Below, piece by piece: positions 27,593-35,686 of a stretch of DNA of 45,779 bases. The stretch is from positions 27,141-72,919 of the forward strand of contig MTON01000031.1 of NCBI GenBank assembly GCA_002010665.1, written 5' to 3'. Below the pieces are notes generated by a model, which saw only the letters and a list, made by a program, of their open reading frames with translations, was not told where the DNA came from and ran no database searches. Positions within the stretch are counted from its first letter, which is position 1, and every line of letters begins with the position of its first letter. A program made the translations under genes and the position numbers. This DNA comes from Candidatus Aminicenantes bacterium JdFR-78. GTDB lineage: Bacteria; Acidobacteriota; Aminicenantia; JdFR-78.

Positions 27593-29185
27593 TTATAATA
27601 AGTTTATTGGTCGTCTTATAAGAAATCGAATATCCCACCACCTCCCTCTATTATTATAAAAAGAACTATATATTGAAGTGATTAAATATAATTGAAACTC
27701 TCCTATATTTTTATTCAATCTTGCACCTCCAATACCATAGTAAGTGTCATTCACATATTCAAACCTTCCATATATATCTGCTCTAAAAAGAAATGCATTT
27801 ATATCTCCAATTGTTAATTGTCCAAATCTTCTTTTAAAAGCGACATTATTCCAGGATAGATCAATCATTCTTAATTCTAGAGTTGTGCGTAAACTAGGAA
27901 AGGTAATTAACAAACCAGAATTACTCTGATAGAAACGTATTGAACTATTCAAGAATCTGGTGATTTGAACTGAATGAAAAGAGCTTATATCTATTCTCAT
28001 CTTATCCCAATTCTGTGACCAAAAAATCCCTCCCGAGAAATTACGATAATTAAGAGATGGCTTGAGAAGTTTTTTCCCATAATCAAACCCTAATTGAATA
28101 CGAACTTCGCCTCTTCCTAATTTTCTTCTTGTTATATTTCGAAGTCCTATCCCGGCACCAAAACCCTCCTCACCCTCTCCTTTCATGTACATAATCCTCA
28201 CTTGCGGAATTAATGTAAAATTCCACTTTCCTTTTGTAAAAGCACGTGCAAAAGAGGTCTGCAGAAATTCTTCTGTATAATAAAAACCAGGAATCCCTTG
28301 GAATCTAAATCCTGGTTCAATCTGAAAAGAAAAATTTTTGCTTCCCCAATATTCGTATCGAGCTGAACTTTTTAACCATTTATAATGAGGAAGTAAATTA
28401 AAATTACCATTTAAATAAAATCTATGATTTTCTTTTATTCTATTGAAATTAATACTATAAGTATTTAAATCTCCGAATTTATGGAATATAAAAATTGCAT
28501 TTGATAGAATTTCACGCGATAGATATTTTAAATTACCCTGAATTCTCAGTGAATCATACCATAGCGAATTATCATAATCTGCATAATTTCCTATTAGATT
28601 GGTACTGATCTTACCTACTTTGTAATTTAAACTGGCAAAGTATTGTTTTAATTTGACTTCTTTGGTAAGGGAATTTGCTCCCTCAAAGGAAAATACTGAA
28701 CTTGTATATCCAACTCTTATTTTTGGTAATTTCGGAAAACTAAGTCTATGGGAGATTGACCACCTTTTCTCAATACGAGAAATATAGAAATAAGGGGTAT
28801 CATTTCTACTAACCCCTCTGAATGCACTGAACGAAAAAGAAACAGGACGATTCTGAAAGAGATTAATTTGAACATTATAAGGAGAATAACGGGAAGACTT
28901 TAAACTCTCATAAAATGAAATTCCTTTATATTTTTCACGGAATAAATAAAATCTCGTTTTAAATTTAAGAAAATTTGGATGATATATATATCCATCTATG
29001 TTTAGAGAAATATTACCAATCCTTCTAAAAAAATCTTCCCTTTCATAAGCTCCTGAGAATTTAGTAAGCTGAAATTCTTGGGAAAGAAAAATTCTTATAC
29101 TTTCAATTTGAGGCCAACATAACTTAGTTATGGACAGACTTATTAATAGAAATATAAATATACTTTTTATACTCCTTTTTCCCAT
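27593..29185 (-). CDS. putative outer-membrane beta-barrel porin
   Basis: The 530 residues have a signal peptide (about 1-26, ending CWPQ) followed by a long series of amphipathic aromatic-rich strands, such as FSFSAFRGVSRND and YGKKLLKPSLNYRNFSGGIF, with no CXXCH. Composition and strand spacing indicate an outer-membrane barrel; it is unlike the MtrB-type porin at 20264. Its place just after the nanowire-like tetrahaem gene and before an NHL/cytochrome pair suggests a secretion or conduit pore for cytochromes. The start is ATG 29185 (GTG 29188 possible), and it has no clear Shine-Dalgarno sequence because a hairpin occupies the leader. Confidence 0.75.
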   Translation of the reverse strand: MGKRSIKSIFIFLLISLSITKLCWPQIESIRIFLSQEFQLTKFSGAYEREDFFRRIGNISLNIDGYIYHPNFLKFKTRFYLFREKYKGISFYESLKSSRYSPYNVQINLFQNRPVSFSFSAFRGVSRNDTPYFYISRIEKRWSISHRLSFPKLPKIRVGYTSSVFSFEGANSLTKEVKLKQYFASLNYKVGKISTNLIGNYADYDNSLWYDSLRIQGNLKYLSREILSNAIFIFHKFGDLNTYSINFNRIKENHRFYLNGNFNLLPHYKWLKSSARYEYWGSKNFSFQIEPGFRFQGIPGFYYTEEFLQTSFARAFTKGKWNFTLIPQVRIMYMKGEGEEGFGAGIGLRNITRRKLGRGEVRIQLGFDYGKKLLKPSLNYRNFSGGIFWSQNWDKMRIDISSFHSVQITRFLNSSIRFYQSNSGLLITFPSLRTTLELRMIDLSWNNVAFKRRFGQLTIGDINAFLFRADIYGRFEYVNDTYYGIGGARLNKNIGEFQLYLITSIYSSFYNNRGRWWDIRFLIRRPINLL

Positions 29186-29195
29186 CACAAAATGG

Positions 29196-29223
29196 AGCCC
29201 AGGAGAAAAAGTTCCCCCGGGCT
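29196..29223 (-). terminator. strong intergenic hairpin after the nanowire-like gene
   Basis: On the minus strand AGCCCGGGGGAA pairs with TTCTCCTGGGCT (12 pairs, two of them G-U) around a 4-base loop, followed by CCATTTTG. It separates the tetrahaem gene from the porin gene. The tail is weak, so it may attenuate transcription or protect the 3' end of the tetrahaem mRNA rather than stop all transcription. Confidence 0.6.
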
Positions 29224-29241
29224 TTAAATTTAATTTTATGC

Positions 29242-29892
29242 TTATAAATTATGACAAGTAGTACAAAGTTGGCTGCTGTCTGCTGTTATTCTCAATAAGG
29301 ATGATAAACCAGACTCATTATGAGGTGCATGACAGGATGCACATGTCATAACATTAGTATTGGCGCCAAAAGTGAAAAGTTTAATTCCAGCTGTTGTTAC
29401 AGAACTTGAGCTATTATAAGTACTGGAGGGCAATGGGCCACCTTCGCTATCATTTTTATAAACGAGATCAATCGGATGATCATTTGTCAAATCTGTTCCT
29501 AAATTTGCATCACCAGTAACATAGACAGTATTCTGAGAGCCATCATAATCACTGGGTGTATTAATCATTCCACCGATTGCTGTCGTAGTACCATCGTGAC
29601 AGGACATGCACATTAGGGTATGGGTGGTGTTATTTGCCAAGGGATCCGTGTAAGTTCCATCATAAACACTATAATCTGTTGCCCTAACATTTCTATTCCA
29701 TAGGTATGAGGTACGTGCACTAGTATTTGCATTGTGAGGGGTATGACAGTAAACACAAATTTGACTTGTCGCCTGAGTGCCACCTGTGCCATATGTCCTG
29801 AGATCGTGACTCGAGCCACTGATTTGAGCTAAAACAACTCCAATTGCACCGATTACTGAGATCGCTAAAAACAGAATTAAAACCTTTTTCAT
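29242..29892 (-). CDS. tetrahaem cytochrome resembling OmcE-type extracellular nanowire subunits
   Basis: The 216 residues have a clean signal peptide (about 1-22, VVLA-QIS). The mature protein of about 194 residues has four haems at 46-50 (CVYCH), 95-99 (CMSCH), 184-188 (CASCH) and 210-214 (CTTCH). The pattern SxHDL near the mature N terminus, CxYCHTPHNA, CMSCHDGT, NDHP, CASCHAPH and a final C-x-x-CH two residues from the C terminus follows the order I know from OmcE and the archaeal ECN filament subunits, in which bis-His haems stack along a polymer. The five free histidines (29, 53, 91, 139, 191) are enough for distal ligands. The loops are rich in Ser, Thr and Asn, as in glycosylated filaments. 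The gene has its own sigma-54 promoter, and porin and NHL genes follow it. Polymerisation is inferred, not shown. Confidence 0.78.
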   Translation of the reverse strand: MKKVLILFLAISVIGAIGVVLAQISGSSHDLRTYGTGGTQATSQICVYCHTPHNANTSARTSYLWNRNVRATDYSVYDGTYTDPLANNTTHTLMCMSCHDGTTTAIGGMINTPSDYDGSQNTVYVTGDANLGTDLTNDHPIDLVYKNDSEGGPLPSSTYNSSSSVTTAGIKLFTFGANTNVMTCASCHAPHNESGLSSLLRITADSSQLCTTCHNL

Positions 29893-29942
29893 TTGTACCT
29901 CCCTATAAATATTTTTATATTATTGTTCACATTAAATTTTAA

Positions 29943-29958
29943 TGCAAAAAATATGCCA
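29943..29958 (-). promoter_or_regulatory. sigma-54 promoter C of the nanowire-like gene
   Basis: Minus-strand TGGCATATTTTTTGCA has GG at 29956-29957 and GC at 29944-29945, with exact N10 spacing. The predicted start near 29932 gives a 40-base leader containing the GGGAGGT ribosome binding site. Confidence 0.87.
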
Positions 29959-30051
29959 AAATCAATCGGAAAACTATGTTTTTTATTTCCCTCTCCACTT
30001 AGTGTTTTTTCTCCCACATTCAAACTTTTGTGGGAAATATGTATTATATCA

Positions 30052-30089
30052 TAAGTGAAATTTCCCAATCAAATGGGTTATTTTACCCA
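30052..30089. promoter_or_regulatory. activator site C
   Basis: TGGGTTATTTTACCCA (30074-30089) is a full box. A degenerate box, TAAGTGAAATTTCCCA (30052-30067), lies 22 bp away. Their centres are about 138 and 116 bp upstream of the minus-strand -12 element at 29944. TCCCACA/TGTGGGA (30012-30035) between them and the promoter is a further inverted repeat of unknown role. Confidence 0.72.
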
Positions 30090-30097
30090 CTTAGATA

Positions 30098-31144
30098 TTA
30101 ATATTTAGGGAGAGGAGCTTTTTCCCCATAAGAAATATATTGAAATATTTGCAATCTTTTATTTACCTGATCTAAGACATATATCCTGTCTTTTTCATCT
30201 ATATGGATGCCTATAGGTAAAAGAAATTCTCCTGGATTAACTCCAGGAGAACCAAAAGCAAGATAAACTCTCCCATATATATCAAAAATCTGTATATTAT
30301 TAAACCATGCATCTACTACGTAAATATGATTTTCAGAATCAATTGCAATACCTTTTGGCCTCATCAAATTACCAGGTCTTCTTCCAGGTTCTCCAAACAT
30401 ATTCAGAAATTTACCGTCTGGAGAGAGGATCTGTATTCTAAAATTCCCCATGTCACTTATATAAATGTTTCCTTTTTTGTCAAGGCATATATAATTTGGA
30501 AAATTAAAAGTGCCTGGTTGATCTCCTCTTTTTCCTATTATTTTTATTAACTCTCCTGATAAATTGTATACTTTTATATCGTGATTCCTAACATCAACAA
30601 CATAGAGCTTTTCTCGTTTGTCATCTACTGCTAAACCCCCGGGCCGTTGAAGTTTTTCCTTTATCTCCATTATAATTTCACCCTTTTTACTAAATCCAAA
30701 AACGCTTCTCAAATGTGTATCAGATACAAAAATTATTTTTTCTTTTTTTGAAAATGCAATTCCAGCAGGTGAAACTAGCTTTATTCTTCCCCCTGTCCAA
30801 AAATAAACCTTTTTCTTCTTGATATCAAGCACTACAATTCTTTTTCCTACTGTATCTGTAACATAAATATTTCCTTCATCATCTGTTGTGACACTATTTG
30901 GATAAAGAAATAAACCTTTCATTTTTATTCCAGCAAGTTTCCTTATTAATTTTTTTAGCTTACTTTCTCCTCTAAACTCTTCTATTGTTCTGTATTCAGC
31001 AATCCATCGGATTCTCGGTTTTTCAGGAGGTAGCGGCCATACAAATTCTTTGGTTCTTTTTTTAGAATACATTAAGCAAGGAATGTAAAGGATAATTAGT
31101 ATAATTATAAAGATTTTTATAATATTCAAATTTCGAATCATCAT
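30098..31144 (-). CDS. exported NHL-repeat six-bladed beta-propeller protein (2)
   Basis: The 348 residues have an N-terminal hydrophobic signal (about 8-25, with a cysteine at its end that is a poor lipobox), then VWPLPPEKPRIRWI, then six NHL blades (for example NFPNYICLDKKGNIYISDMG and MRPKGIAIDSENHIYVVDAW). It is a close paralogue of the protein at 33757 along its whole length, including the WPxPP segment. NHL proteins repeatedly accompany multihaem clusters and may serve as assembly or docking factors for cytochromes; the precise role is unknown. The start follows GGAGAGGAGGTA. Confidence 0.87.
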   Translation of the reverse strand: MMIRNLNIIKIFIIILIILYIPCLMYSKKRTKEFVWPLPPEKPRIRWIAEYRTIEEFRGESKLKKLIRKLAGIKMKGLFLYPNSVTTDDEGNIYVTDTVGKRIVVLDIKKKKVYFWTGGRIKLVSPAGIAFSKKEKIIFVSDTHLRSVFGFSKKGEIIMEIKEKLQRPGGLAVDDKREKLYVVDVRNHDIKVYNLSGELIKIIGKRGDQPGTFNFPNYICLDKKGNIYISDMGNFRIQILSPDGKFLNMFGEPGRRPGNLMRPKGIAIDSENHIYVVDAWFNNIQIFDIYGRVYLAFGSPGVNPGEFLLPIGIHIDEKDRIYVLDQVNKRLQIFQYISYGEKAPLPKY

Positions 31145-31292
31145 TACCTCCTCTCCATATTTAGCATTTTCAACTCAAAAACTCAATATTAATAAGGTTT
31201 TTTAATCCTTTAATAGAACTAAAAACTGAAAAGCAGCTATTAAAAATCGATTTCCATTTAAAATCCTTTTATTACTTTTTATTATTTTAATA

Positions 31293-32105
31293 TTAAAAGG
31301 ATCCGAATCCATCCATTTTTTTGTGAAATTTATGACATTTAAGACACCCAGAATTTTTTTGTTCCTGTTGTATAAATGGATTATTAAAATCGAGAATGAT
31401 ATCTTTAGGGTTTAACTTTGGAAATATTCCTATATGGGAATTAGAATGACAGTTTAAACATTCATTTAAAGTTTTTTTAACAAAAATAAGTGATGAATTG
31501 GAAGTGTTATGTAATTGATGACACTTACCGCAATCCTCATCTCTATGAGCATATTCAAAGGTTAAATTTGCATTTTCATGACAGGTTAGGCAAAGTTCAT
31601 TTTTAGGTAAACGAAGTAAAGGAGGAAATGTATTCTGATGTGGATCATGACAAGTAACACAGAGTATAGTTTTGTTTTTCCCGAGGGGAAGGGATTTTTT
31701 ATTTCTTATAAATGTAAAACTCTCACTAACATGAATACCTACTGGGTGATCGTCAATCATATTTTTACCTAGAAAATTGGATTTTGATATATTAGTAATA
31801 AATCCAGGAAATTCTATCTGCAAAGTAACATTATCTGTATGACATTTCATACATAAAAGATCTCTTTCAGATAAATTTCCCCGTGGAGTTGTAAATTCTA
31901 CAACTGTTATACTTTTTGGAGGGGGGGACAGATAAACGGATTTAGCTGAATGAACTATATGGCATACTTTACATGATGAGGAACTACTTAAACCTGGTTT
32001 ATCCTTGTTTGTTACAATTAAGGATAAGTGAGGTGATTTTCCAGAGTATACTAATTGATAAAAAATCAAAAGATAAATTAATCTTTTAGCAATATTCTTA
32101 ATCAT
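31293..32105 (-). CDS. heptahaem cytochrome c
   Basis: The 270 residues have a signal sequence (IKNIAKRLIYLLIFYQLVYS) and seven CXXCH sites: CKVCH, CMKCH, CVTCH, CLTCH, CGKCH, CLNCH and CLKCH. I place the start at ATG 32105, which overlaps the stop of the upstream cytochrome gene by eight bases (ATGATTAA). Reading further upstream would duplicate coding sequence and lose the signal peptide. There is no clear Shine-Dalgarno sequence, which fits translational coupling. The haem 2-3 region (NDHP-like DDHPVGIH) resembles the order seen in the nanowire-like tetrahaem protein. It is probably a periplasmic or surface electron carrier. Confidence 0.85.
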   Translation of the reverse strand: MIKNIAKRLIYLLIFYQLVYSGKSPHLSLIVTNKDKPGLSSSSSCKVCHIVHSAKSVYLSPPPKSITVVEFTTPRGNLSERDLLCMKCHTDNVTLQIEFPGFITNISKSNFLGKNMIDDHPVGIHVSESFTFIRNKKSLPLGKNKTILCVTCHDPHQNTFPPLLRLPKNELCLTCHENANLTFEYAHRDEDCGKCHQLHNTSNSSLIFVKKTLNECLNCHSNSHIGIFPKLNPKDIILDFNNPFIQQEQKNSGCLKCHKFHKKMDGFGSF

Positions 32106-32913
32106 GGCATTTGGTACAAATAACTTCAGGTGCATACTGAAAATAAAAAGAATACGGAGAACCATGAGGGTTGTGACATGTAATGCAGGATATATTCCTA
32201 GATTCCATTGGATGCCTATGGACAGGATGTACAAATTCTCTATAATCTTCACTCAGATGGCACTGAGTACACAGTGAACGAACATCACTAATTAGCAAAG
32301 CTTTCTGAAATGTTCCATGTGGGTCATGGCATAGAAAACATTCATTAATTGCATATGGTGAATGTAAGTGACCAGATTTTTCCTCATGACAGTCAAAGCA
32401 AGAAACAACTATCTCTTGTGTTTCCTCTTCATGACATCCTGAACAATCGCTTGGATCAAAAGCCTCGTGCTTGTAAGATTTTTCTTCTTTTTTTTCTAGA
32501 TGGCAGCTTAAACAGATATTATCCTGCATTTTATCTGACGCATGACATTGGGAGCAAAAATTTTGAATTTTTTCATCTTTATGAAAAAAGTATTTTTTTC
32601 CTTCGCCTTGATAATTATCTGATCGAAAATAATGAAGAGTTAAAGTTTTCTTGTAAGCTTTTCCATCTTTTATTATAAAAAGAGGAATTTTATTCTCCCC
32701 TGATTTTAGATTTATTAACAAATGAAAATAGGGTTTGGTCTGAATAGAACGGACTACAGGAAAGGAGGTTTGAACAGATTCTGCTTTTACAACAATAGTT
32801 ACCTTGGAAGACTTAAAAAAAGATTTATCAGGAGGGAATAAAACAATATCATCTAATGCAGAAACAGGGAATAATATAATACTTATAAAAAATAAAAGTA
32901 ATAGCCTTCTCAT
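32098..32913 (-). CDS. octahaem cytochrome c with non-haem N-terminal domain
   Basis: The 271 residues have a signal peptide (MRRLLLLFFISIILFPVSA). About 90 residues of non-haem, probably beta-rich sequence follow (LFPPDKSFFKSSKVTIVVKA, an Ig-like or cadherin-like strand pattern), then eight CXXCH sites: CSQCH, CLSCH, CSGCH, CFDCH, CFLCH, CTQCH, CITCH and CTKCH. The start ATG 32913 overlaps the preceding stop (ATGA) and has GGAG upstream. Such a beta domain before haems is seen in surface cytochromes that bind partners or the envelope. It is the middle member of a coupled three-cytochrome set. Confidence 0.86.
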   Translation of the reverse strand: MRRLLLLFFISIILFPVSALDDIVLFPPDKSFFKSSKVTIVVKAESVQTSFPVVRSIQTKPYFHLLINLKSGENKIPLFIIKDGKAYKKTLTLHYFRSDNYQGEGKKYFFHKDEKIQNFCSQCHASDKMQDNICLSCHLEKKEEKSYKHEAFDPSDCSGCHEEETQEIVVSCFDCHEEKSGHLHSPYAINECFLCHDPHGTFQKALLISDVRSLCTQCHLSEDYREFVHPVHRHPMESRNISCITCHNPHGSPYSFYFQYAPEVICTKCHD

Positions 32914-33731
32914 TTTCCGTAATTCTCCTTTTGATGACAACTTGGTAAACATGATTTCTGACCGTTTTTCTCTTCCAGCTTTAACTTTATAAACCAGAAT
33001 TTACCAAATGGAATTCTTTCTCTTAGAAGATATCCTTGATCGCTTGCATGTGGATCATGACAGACAAAACATGTGCGACCCTTTCTCTTCTGAACATGAA
33101 CCTTATGTAAATTTATATCTCCTTTTACAAATCCGCTATTGCTCCCAAAAATATCTTTTCTATCATGGCATTGAAAACACAATTGATATTTCAAAGGTGT
33201 ATATAATTCATAGAATCTCAGAGAAATAAAATCCTTTAATAATTTTGGAAAATCTGAGCTATGAGGAGAATGACAAGTGGTACAATCTTCTTCAACTGGA
33301 GGATGAACAAAATTTCTTTCCATTAGTTCATTAATTTCTCCATGACATTCAAGACATATATTAGGTAAAGATTCTGCGAGAAAATAATCTTCCTTATTTC
33401 CATGAGCAACATGACATTCCAGGCACTCCCCCTCTGAGAAAGGAAAATGCTTTGATTCCATCTTTACATTTTCTTCATGACAATTCCAGCATAGAGCAGG
33501 AATTTTATCTAACAGGAGCTTAGGCGAACCTGAGGAATGGTCAGCATGGCAATTAGAACAATCAGCCTCCTCTGGATGATATAGTCGAATTGATGTATGA
33601 CAGGTTTTACAGTCTGATTCCTCTTCTTGAATTAAGTTCAATGAATTAAGAAAAAATGGAACACTTAAAATTAGTAAAAGAACACCCAAACTTAACAATA
33701 AATAACATTTTCTGGAAAATCGATAAACCAT
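32910..33731 (-). CDS. octahaem cytochrome c with extra CX3CH site
   Basis: The 273 residues have an N-terminal membrane anchor or signal (CYLLLSLGVLLLILSVPFFL) and eight canonical sites (CKTCH, CSNCH, CWNCH, CLECH twice, CTTCH, CFQCH, CFVCH). CLPSCH near the C terminus is a CX3CH variant that may bind a ninth haem. The haem spacing with HPEEADC, HFPFSEGEC and HPPVEEDC repeats suggests a duplicated unit. ATG 33731 or TTG 33740 can start it; the ribosome site is poor. It lies 25 bases after the NHL protein gene and is coupled to the next cytochrome. Confidence 0.84.
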   Translation of the reverse strand: MVYRFSRKCYLLLSLGVLLLILSVPFFLNSLNLIQEEESDCKTCHTSIRLYHPEEADCSNCHADHSSGSPKLLLDKIPALCWNCHEENVKMESKHFPFSEGECLECHVAHGNKEDYFLAESLPNICLECHGEINELMERNFVHPPVEEDCTTCHSPHSSDFPKLLKDFISLRFYELYTPLKYQLCFQCHDRKDIFGSNSGFVKGDINLHKVHVQKRKGRTCFVCHDPHASDQGYLLRERIPFGKFWFIKLKLEEKNGQKSCLPSCHQKENYGK

Positions 33732-33756
33732 CTTACTCAATTATAACAGTAGCTAT

Positions 33757-34824
33757 TTACTCAGTCAAATTCGTATTTTTAGGTGGTTTCTTCCCTTTCA
33801 AATACTTAAAAATCTGTATCCTTCCATTCAATTGATCTGCAACATAAATGTAATCCTGTTCATCAATGTAAATTCCAACTGGCAAATCAAATTCTCCTAA
33901 TTCCTGCCCAAGCTGTCCAACACGAAGAAGAAAATTTCCATTTATATTAAAAACTTGAAAATTGCATAATTCAGAATCAACCACATAAATATAACCATCA
34001 GAGTCTAATGCTATTCCCTTAGGCCGGGAGAAATTGCCTGGACCTTCCCCAAAGCTACCGAAATCATTAATAAAATTGCCCTTGGAATCAAAAATTTGAA
34101 TTCTGAAATTCCCAAAATCCGTAATATATATTCGGCCTTTATTATCTACTGCTATAAAACTTGGAAAATTAAATTCTCCTTTACCACGACCTCTTTTTCC
34201 AATTTTTCTTACCAATTTACCTGTCTTTAAATCAAAGGCTAAAATCTCATGATTATATGTATTTGCAACCCATATCAAGTTTCTCATTTTATCAAGAGCA
34301 ATTCCAACAGGCCTATTGAGAATTCTATCTCCTCCAAAGGCGGTTTCAAAATCTCCTTCTTTATCATACACGAAAATTCTATTCTGATAATTGTCACTAA
34401 TATATACAAAGCTATTGTCTACTTTAATTCCCATTGGCCTTATCAGTCTGACTCGCCCTTTATTTCCAATAAAATATGATTTTTTATTAGGCCGATCAAA
34501 AACCAAAATGTTATTGTATTCTAAATCAACTACAAAAATTTTCCCATTATTATCAACAGCAACATTCACTGGTCTCACTAATTTTTTAATGGAGCTTTTC
34601 TCTCCTGTCAATATTTCAGCTAATTTCTTTCTAAAAGAAAGTCCTAAATCTCGTTCGCTTGAGATATATCCAATTAATGCAATTTTTGGATTTTGCGGTG
34701 GTTGAGGCCAGATTAAATTTTTGATTTCTTTCTTTGAAATCTCATTCTTTGTAATACAATTATTAATAAATATAATCAATAAATAAACTAACAATAACTG
34801 AAAAGCTTTTTTGCTACTCTTCAT
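33757..34824 (-). CDS. exported NHL-repeat six-bladed beta-propeller protein (3)
   Basis: The 355 residues have a signal sequence (about 7-22) ending in INNC, a possible but atypical lipobox, then LIWPQPPQNPKIALIG and six NHL blades (for example PSFIAVDNKGRIYITDFGNF and PKGIALDSDGYIYVVDSE). It is a paralogue of the protein at 30098. It is the first gene of a run NHL-octahaem-octahaem-heptahaem-NHL on the minus strand. A sigma-54 promoter lies so close that its predicted start is one base before the ATG. AAGAAGG precedes the start codon. Confidence 0.87.
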   Translation of the reverse strand: MKSSKKAFQLLLVYLLIIFINNCITKNEISKKEIKNLIWPQPPQNPKIALIGYISSERDLGLSFRKKLAEILTGEKSSIKKLVRPVNVAVDNNGKIFVVDLEYNNILVFDRPNKKSYFIGNKGRVRLIRPMGIKVDNSFVYISDNYQNRIFVYDKEGDFETAFGGDRILNRPVGIALDKMRNLIWVANTYNHEILAFDLKTGKLVRKIGKRGRGKGEFNFPSFIAVDNKGRIYITDFGNFRIQIFDSKGNFINDFGSFGEGPGNFSRPKGIALDSDGYIYVVDSELCNFQVFNINGNFLLRVGQLGQELGEFDLPVGIYIDEQDYIYVADQLNGRIQIFKYLKGKKPPKNTNLTE

Positions 34825-34835
34825 ACCTTCTTCAT

Positions 34836-34851
34836 TGCAAAAATCATACCA
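34836..34851 (-). promoter_or_regulatory. sigma-54 promoter D- of the NHL/cytochrome operon
   Basis: Minus-strand TGGTATGATTTTTGCA has GG at 34849-34850 and GC at 34837-34838, with exact N10 spacing, about 117 bp from the centre of site D. The predicted start is near 34825, which would leave almost no leader before ATG 34824. Confidence 0.65.
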
Positions 34852-34946
34852 TAAATTTATTTTATAACAATTATTGAAGATACAGAATTAACTTGCTATT
34901 AAATTATACTTCAATTATACTTTATAGTAAAAATGCCATATACAGG

Positions 34947-34962
34947 TGGGTGTTTTCACCCA
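34947..34962. promoter_or_regulatory. activator site D, shared by divergent promoters
   Basis: TGGGTGTTTTCACCCA is a full palindromic box. It is centred about 100 bp from the -12 element at 35054 (+) and about 117 bp from that at 34837 (-). No clear second box is seen 21-22 bp away. The 274-bp spacer holds this box and both promoters. Confidence 0.78.
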
Positions 34963-35039
34963 GTTAAAATAAATTCAATTTTTCTTCTAATTATTATATA
35001 ATTGCCATTATTTAAGAATCTTAGTAAAATTCACTACTC

Positions 35040-35055
35040 TGGCATGTAAATTGCA
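35040..35055 (+). promoter_or_regulatory. sigma-54 promoter D+ of the HAMP/haem operon
   Basis: TGGCATGTAAATTGCA has GG at 35041-35042 and GC at 35053-35054, with exact N10 spacing and a close consensus match. The predicted start near 35066 leaves a leader of about 33 bases containing GAAAGGAGGGAGG. Confidence 0.87.
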
Positions 35056-35098
35056 AGGAGAAAGTGAAAAGCCTTGAAAGGAGGGAGGCTGAATATAA

Positions 35099-35686
35099 AT
35101 GATAAAAAATCCAAACACGCAACCAATTAAACCTGATTTTCAAATTAAATTTATCCTCAAATTTTCAATTATTATGTTTATTGCTTTTTTAGTTGCTTCT
35201 CTTCTCCTATATTTATTAATCAATGAGAAAATAGACGTTTCTTATTTTTATTCATTATATTTTTTACAGCAACTTAATCGCAATTTAGCTAAATATTTAT
35301 TATATTCTTTCTTTTTTCAATTAATATTAATTACAATTACTACCATTATAATAACCCTTTTCTCCTCTCATAAAATTGCGGGTCCTTTATTCCGATTAGA
35401 AAGAATAATCGAACAAATAACCCGAGGAGAAATCCCTAAAGAAGTAAGAATTAGAGCCAAGGATCAGATTAAAAGCTTTGCCAATTCTATGGATAATCTG
35501 GTCAAAGAAATCAGAAGAAAAGTAATTACTGTCAAATCATCCTTAGAGAATATAGAAAAAAGAAAGAAAAAAATTGATTTATTAATCAAGGAGAAAAAAA
35601 TAGATGCATTAAAAGAAGAACTTAACATTGTTAATGAAGAAATAGATATAATTGAAAGAACTCTATCTTCATTCAAAACAGAATGA
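35099..35686 (+). CDS. HAMP-domain membrane protein without output domain (1)
   Basis: The 195 residues have two membrane helices (about 20-42 and 68-92) enclosing a short periplasmic loop of about 25 residues. A HAMP-like segment follows (SSHKIAGPLFRLERIIEQIT, with DQIKSFANSMDNLVKEI), then a C-terminal charged coiled coil. No kinase, cyclase or methyl-accepting region follows, so it cannot signal alone and probably passes a signal to a partner by helix packing. The stop overlaps the start of a heptahaem cytochrome gene (ATGA), and a second HAMP protein follows that, suggesting a three-protein redox-sensing or anchoring complex. Confidence 0.8.
   Translation: MIKNPNTQPIKPDFQIKFILKFSIIMFIAFLVASLLLYLLINEKIDVSYFYSLYFLQQLNRNLAKYLLYSFFFQLILITITTIIITLFSSHKIAGPLFRLERIIEQITRGEIPKEVRIRAKDQIKSFANSMDNLVKEIRRKVITVKSSLENIEKRKKKIDLLIKEKKIDALKEELNIVNEEIDIIERTLSSFKTE

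Noticed and set aside
30012..30035. TCCCACA/TGTGGGA inverted repeat as a terminator of the NHL gene ending at 30098
   Set aside because: The minus-strand sequence after the stem is A-rich rather than T-rich; it may be another regulatory site, but I cannot support a call.
31283..31296. TTTTAATATTAAAA palindrome
   Set aside because: It is expected by chance in such AT-rich DNA and has no associated signal.
32106..32252. Upstream extension of the heptahaem gene to 32252
   Set aside because: It would overlap 155 bases of the preceding cytochrome gene and bury the signal peptide; ATG 32105 overlaps the stop and starts a signal sequence.
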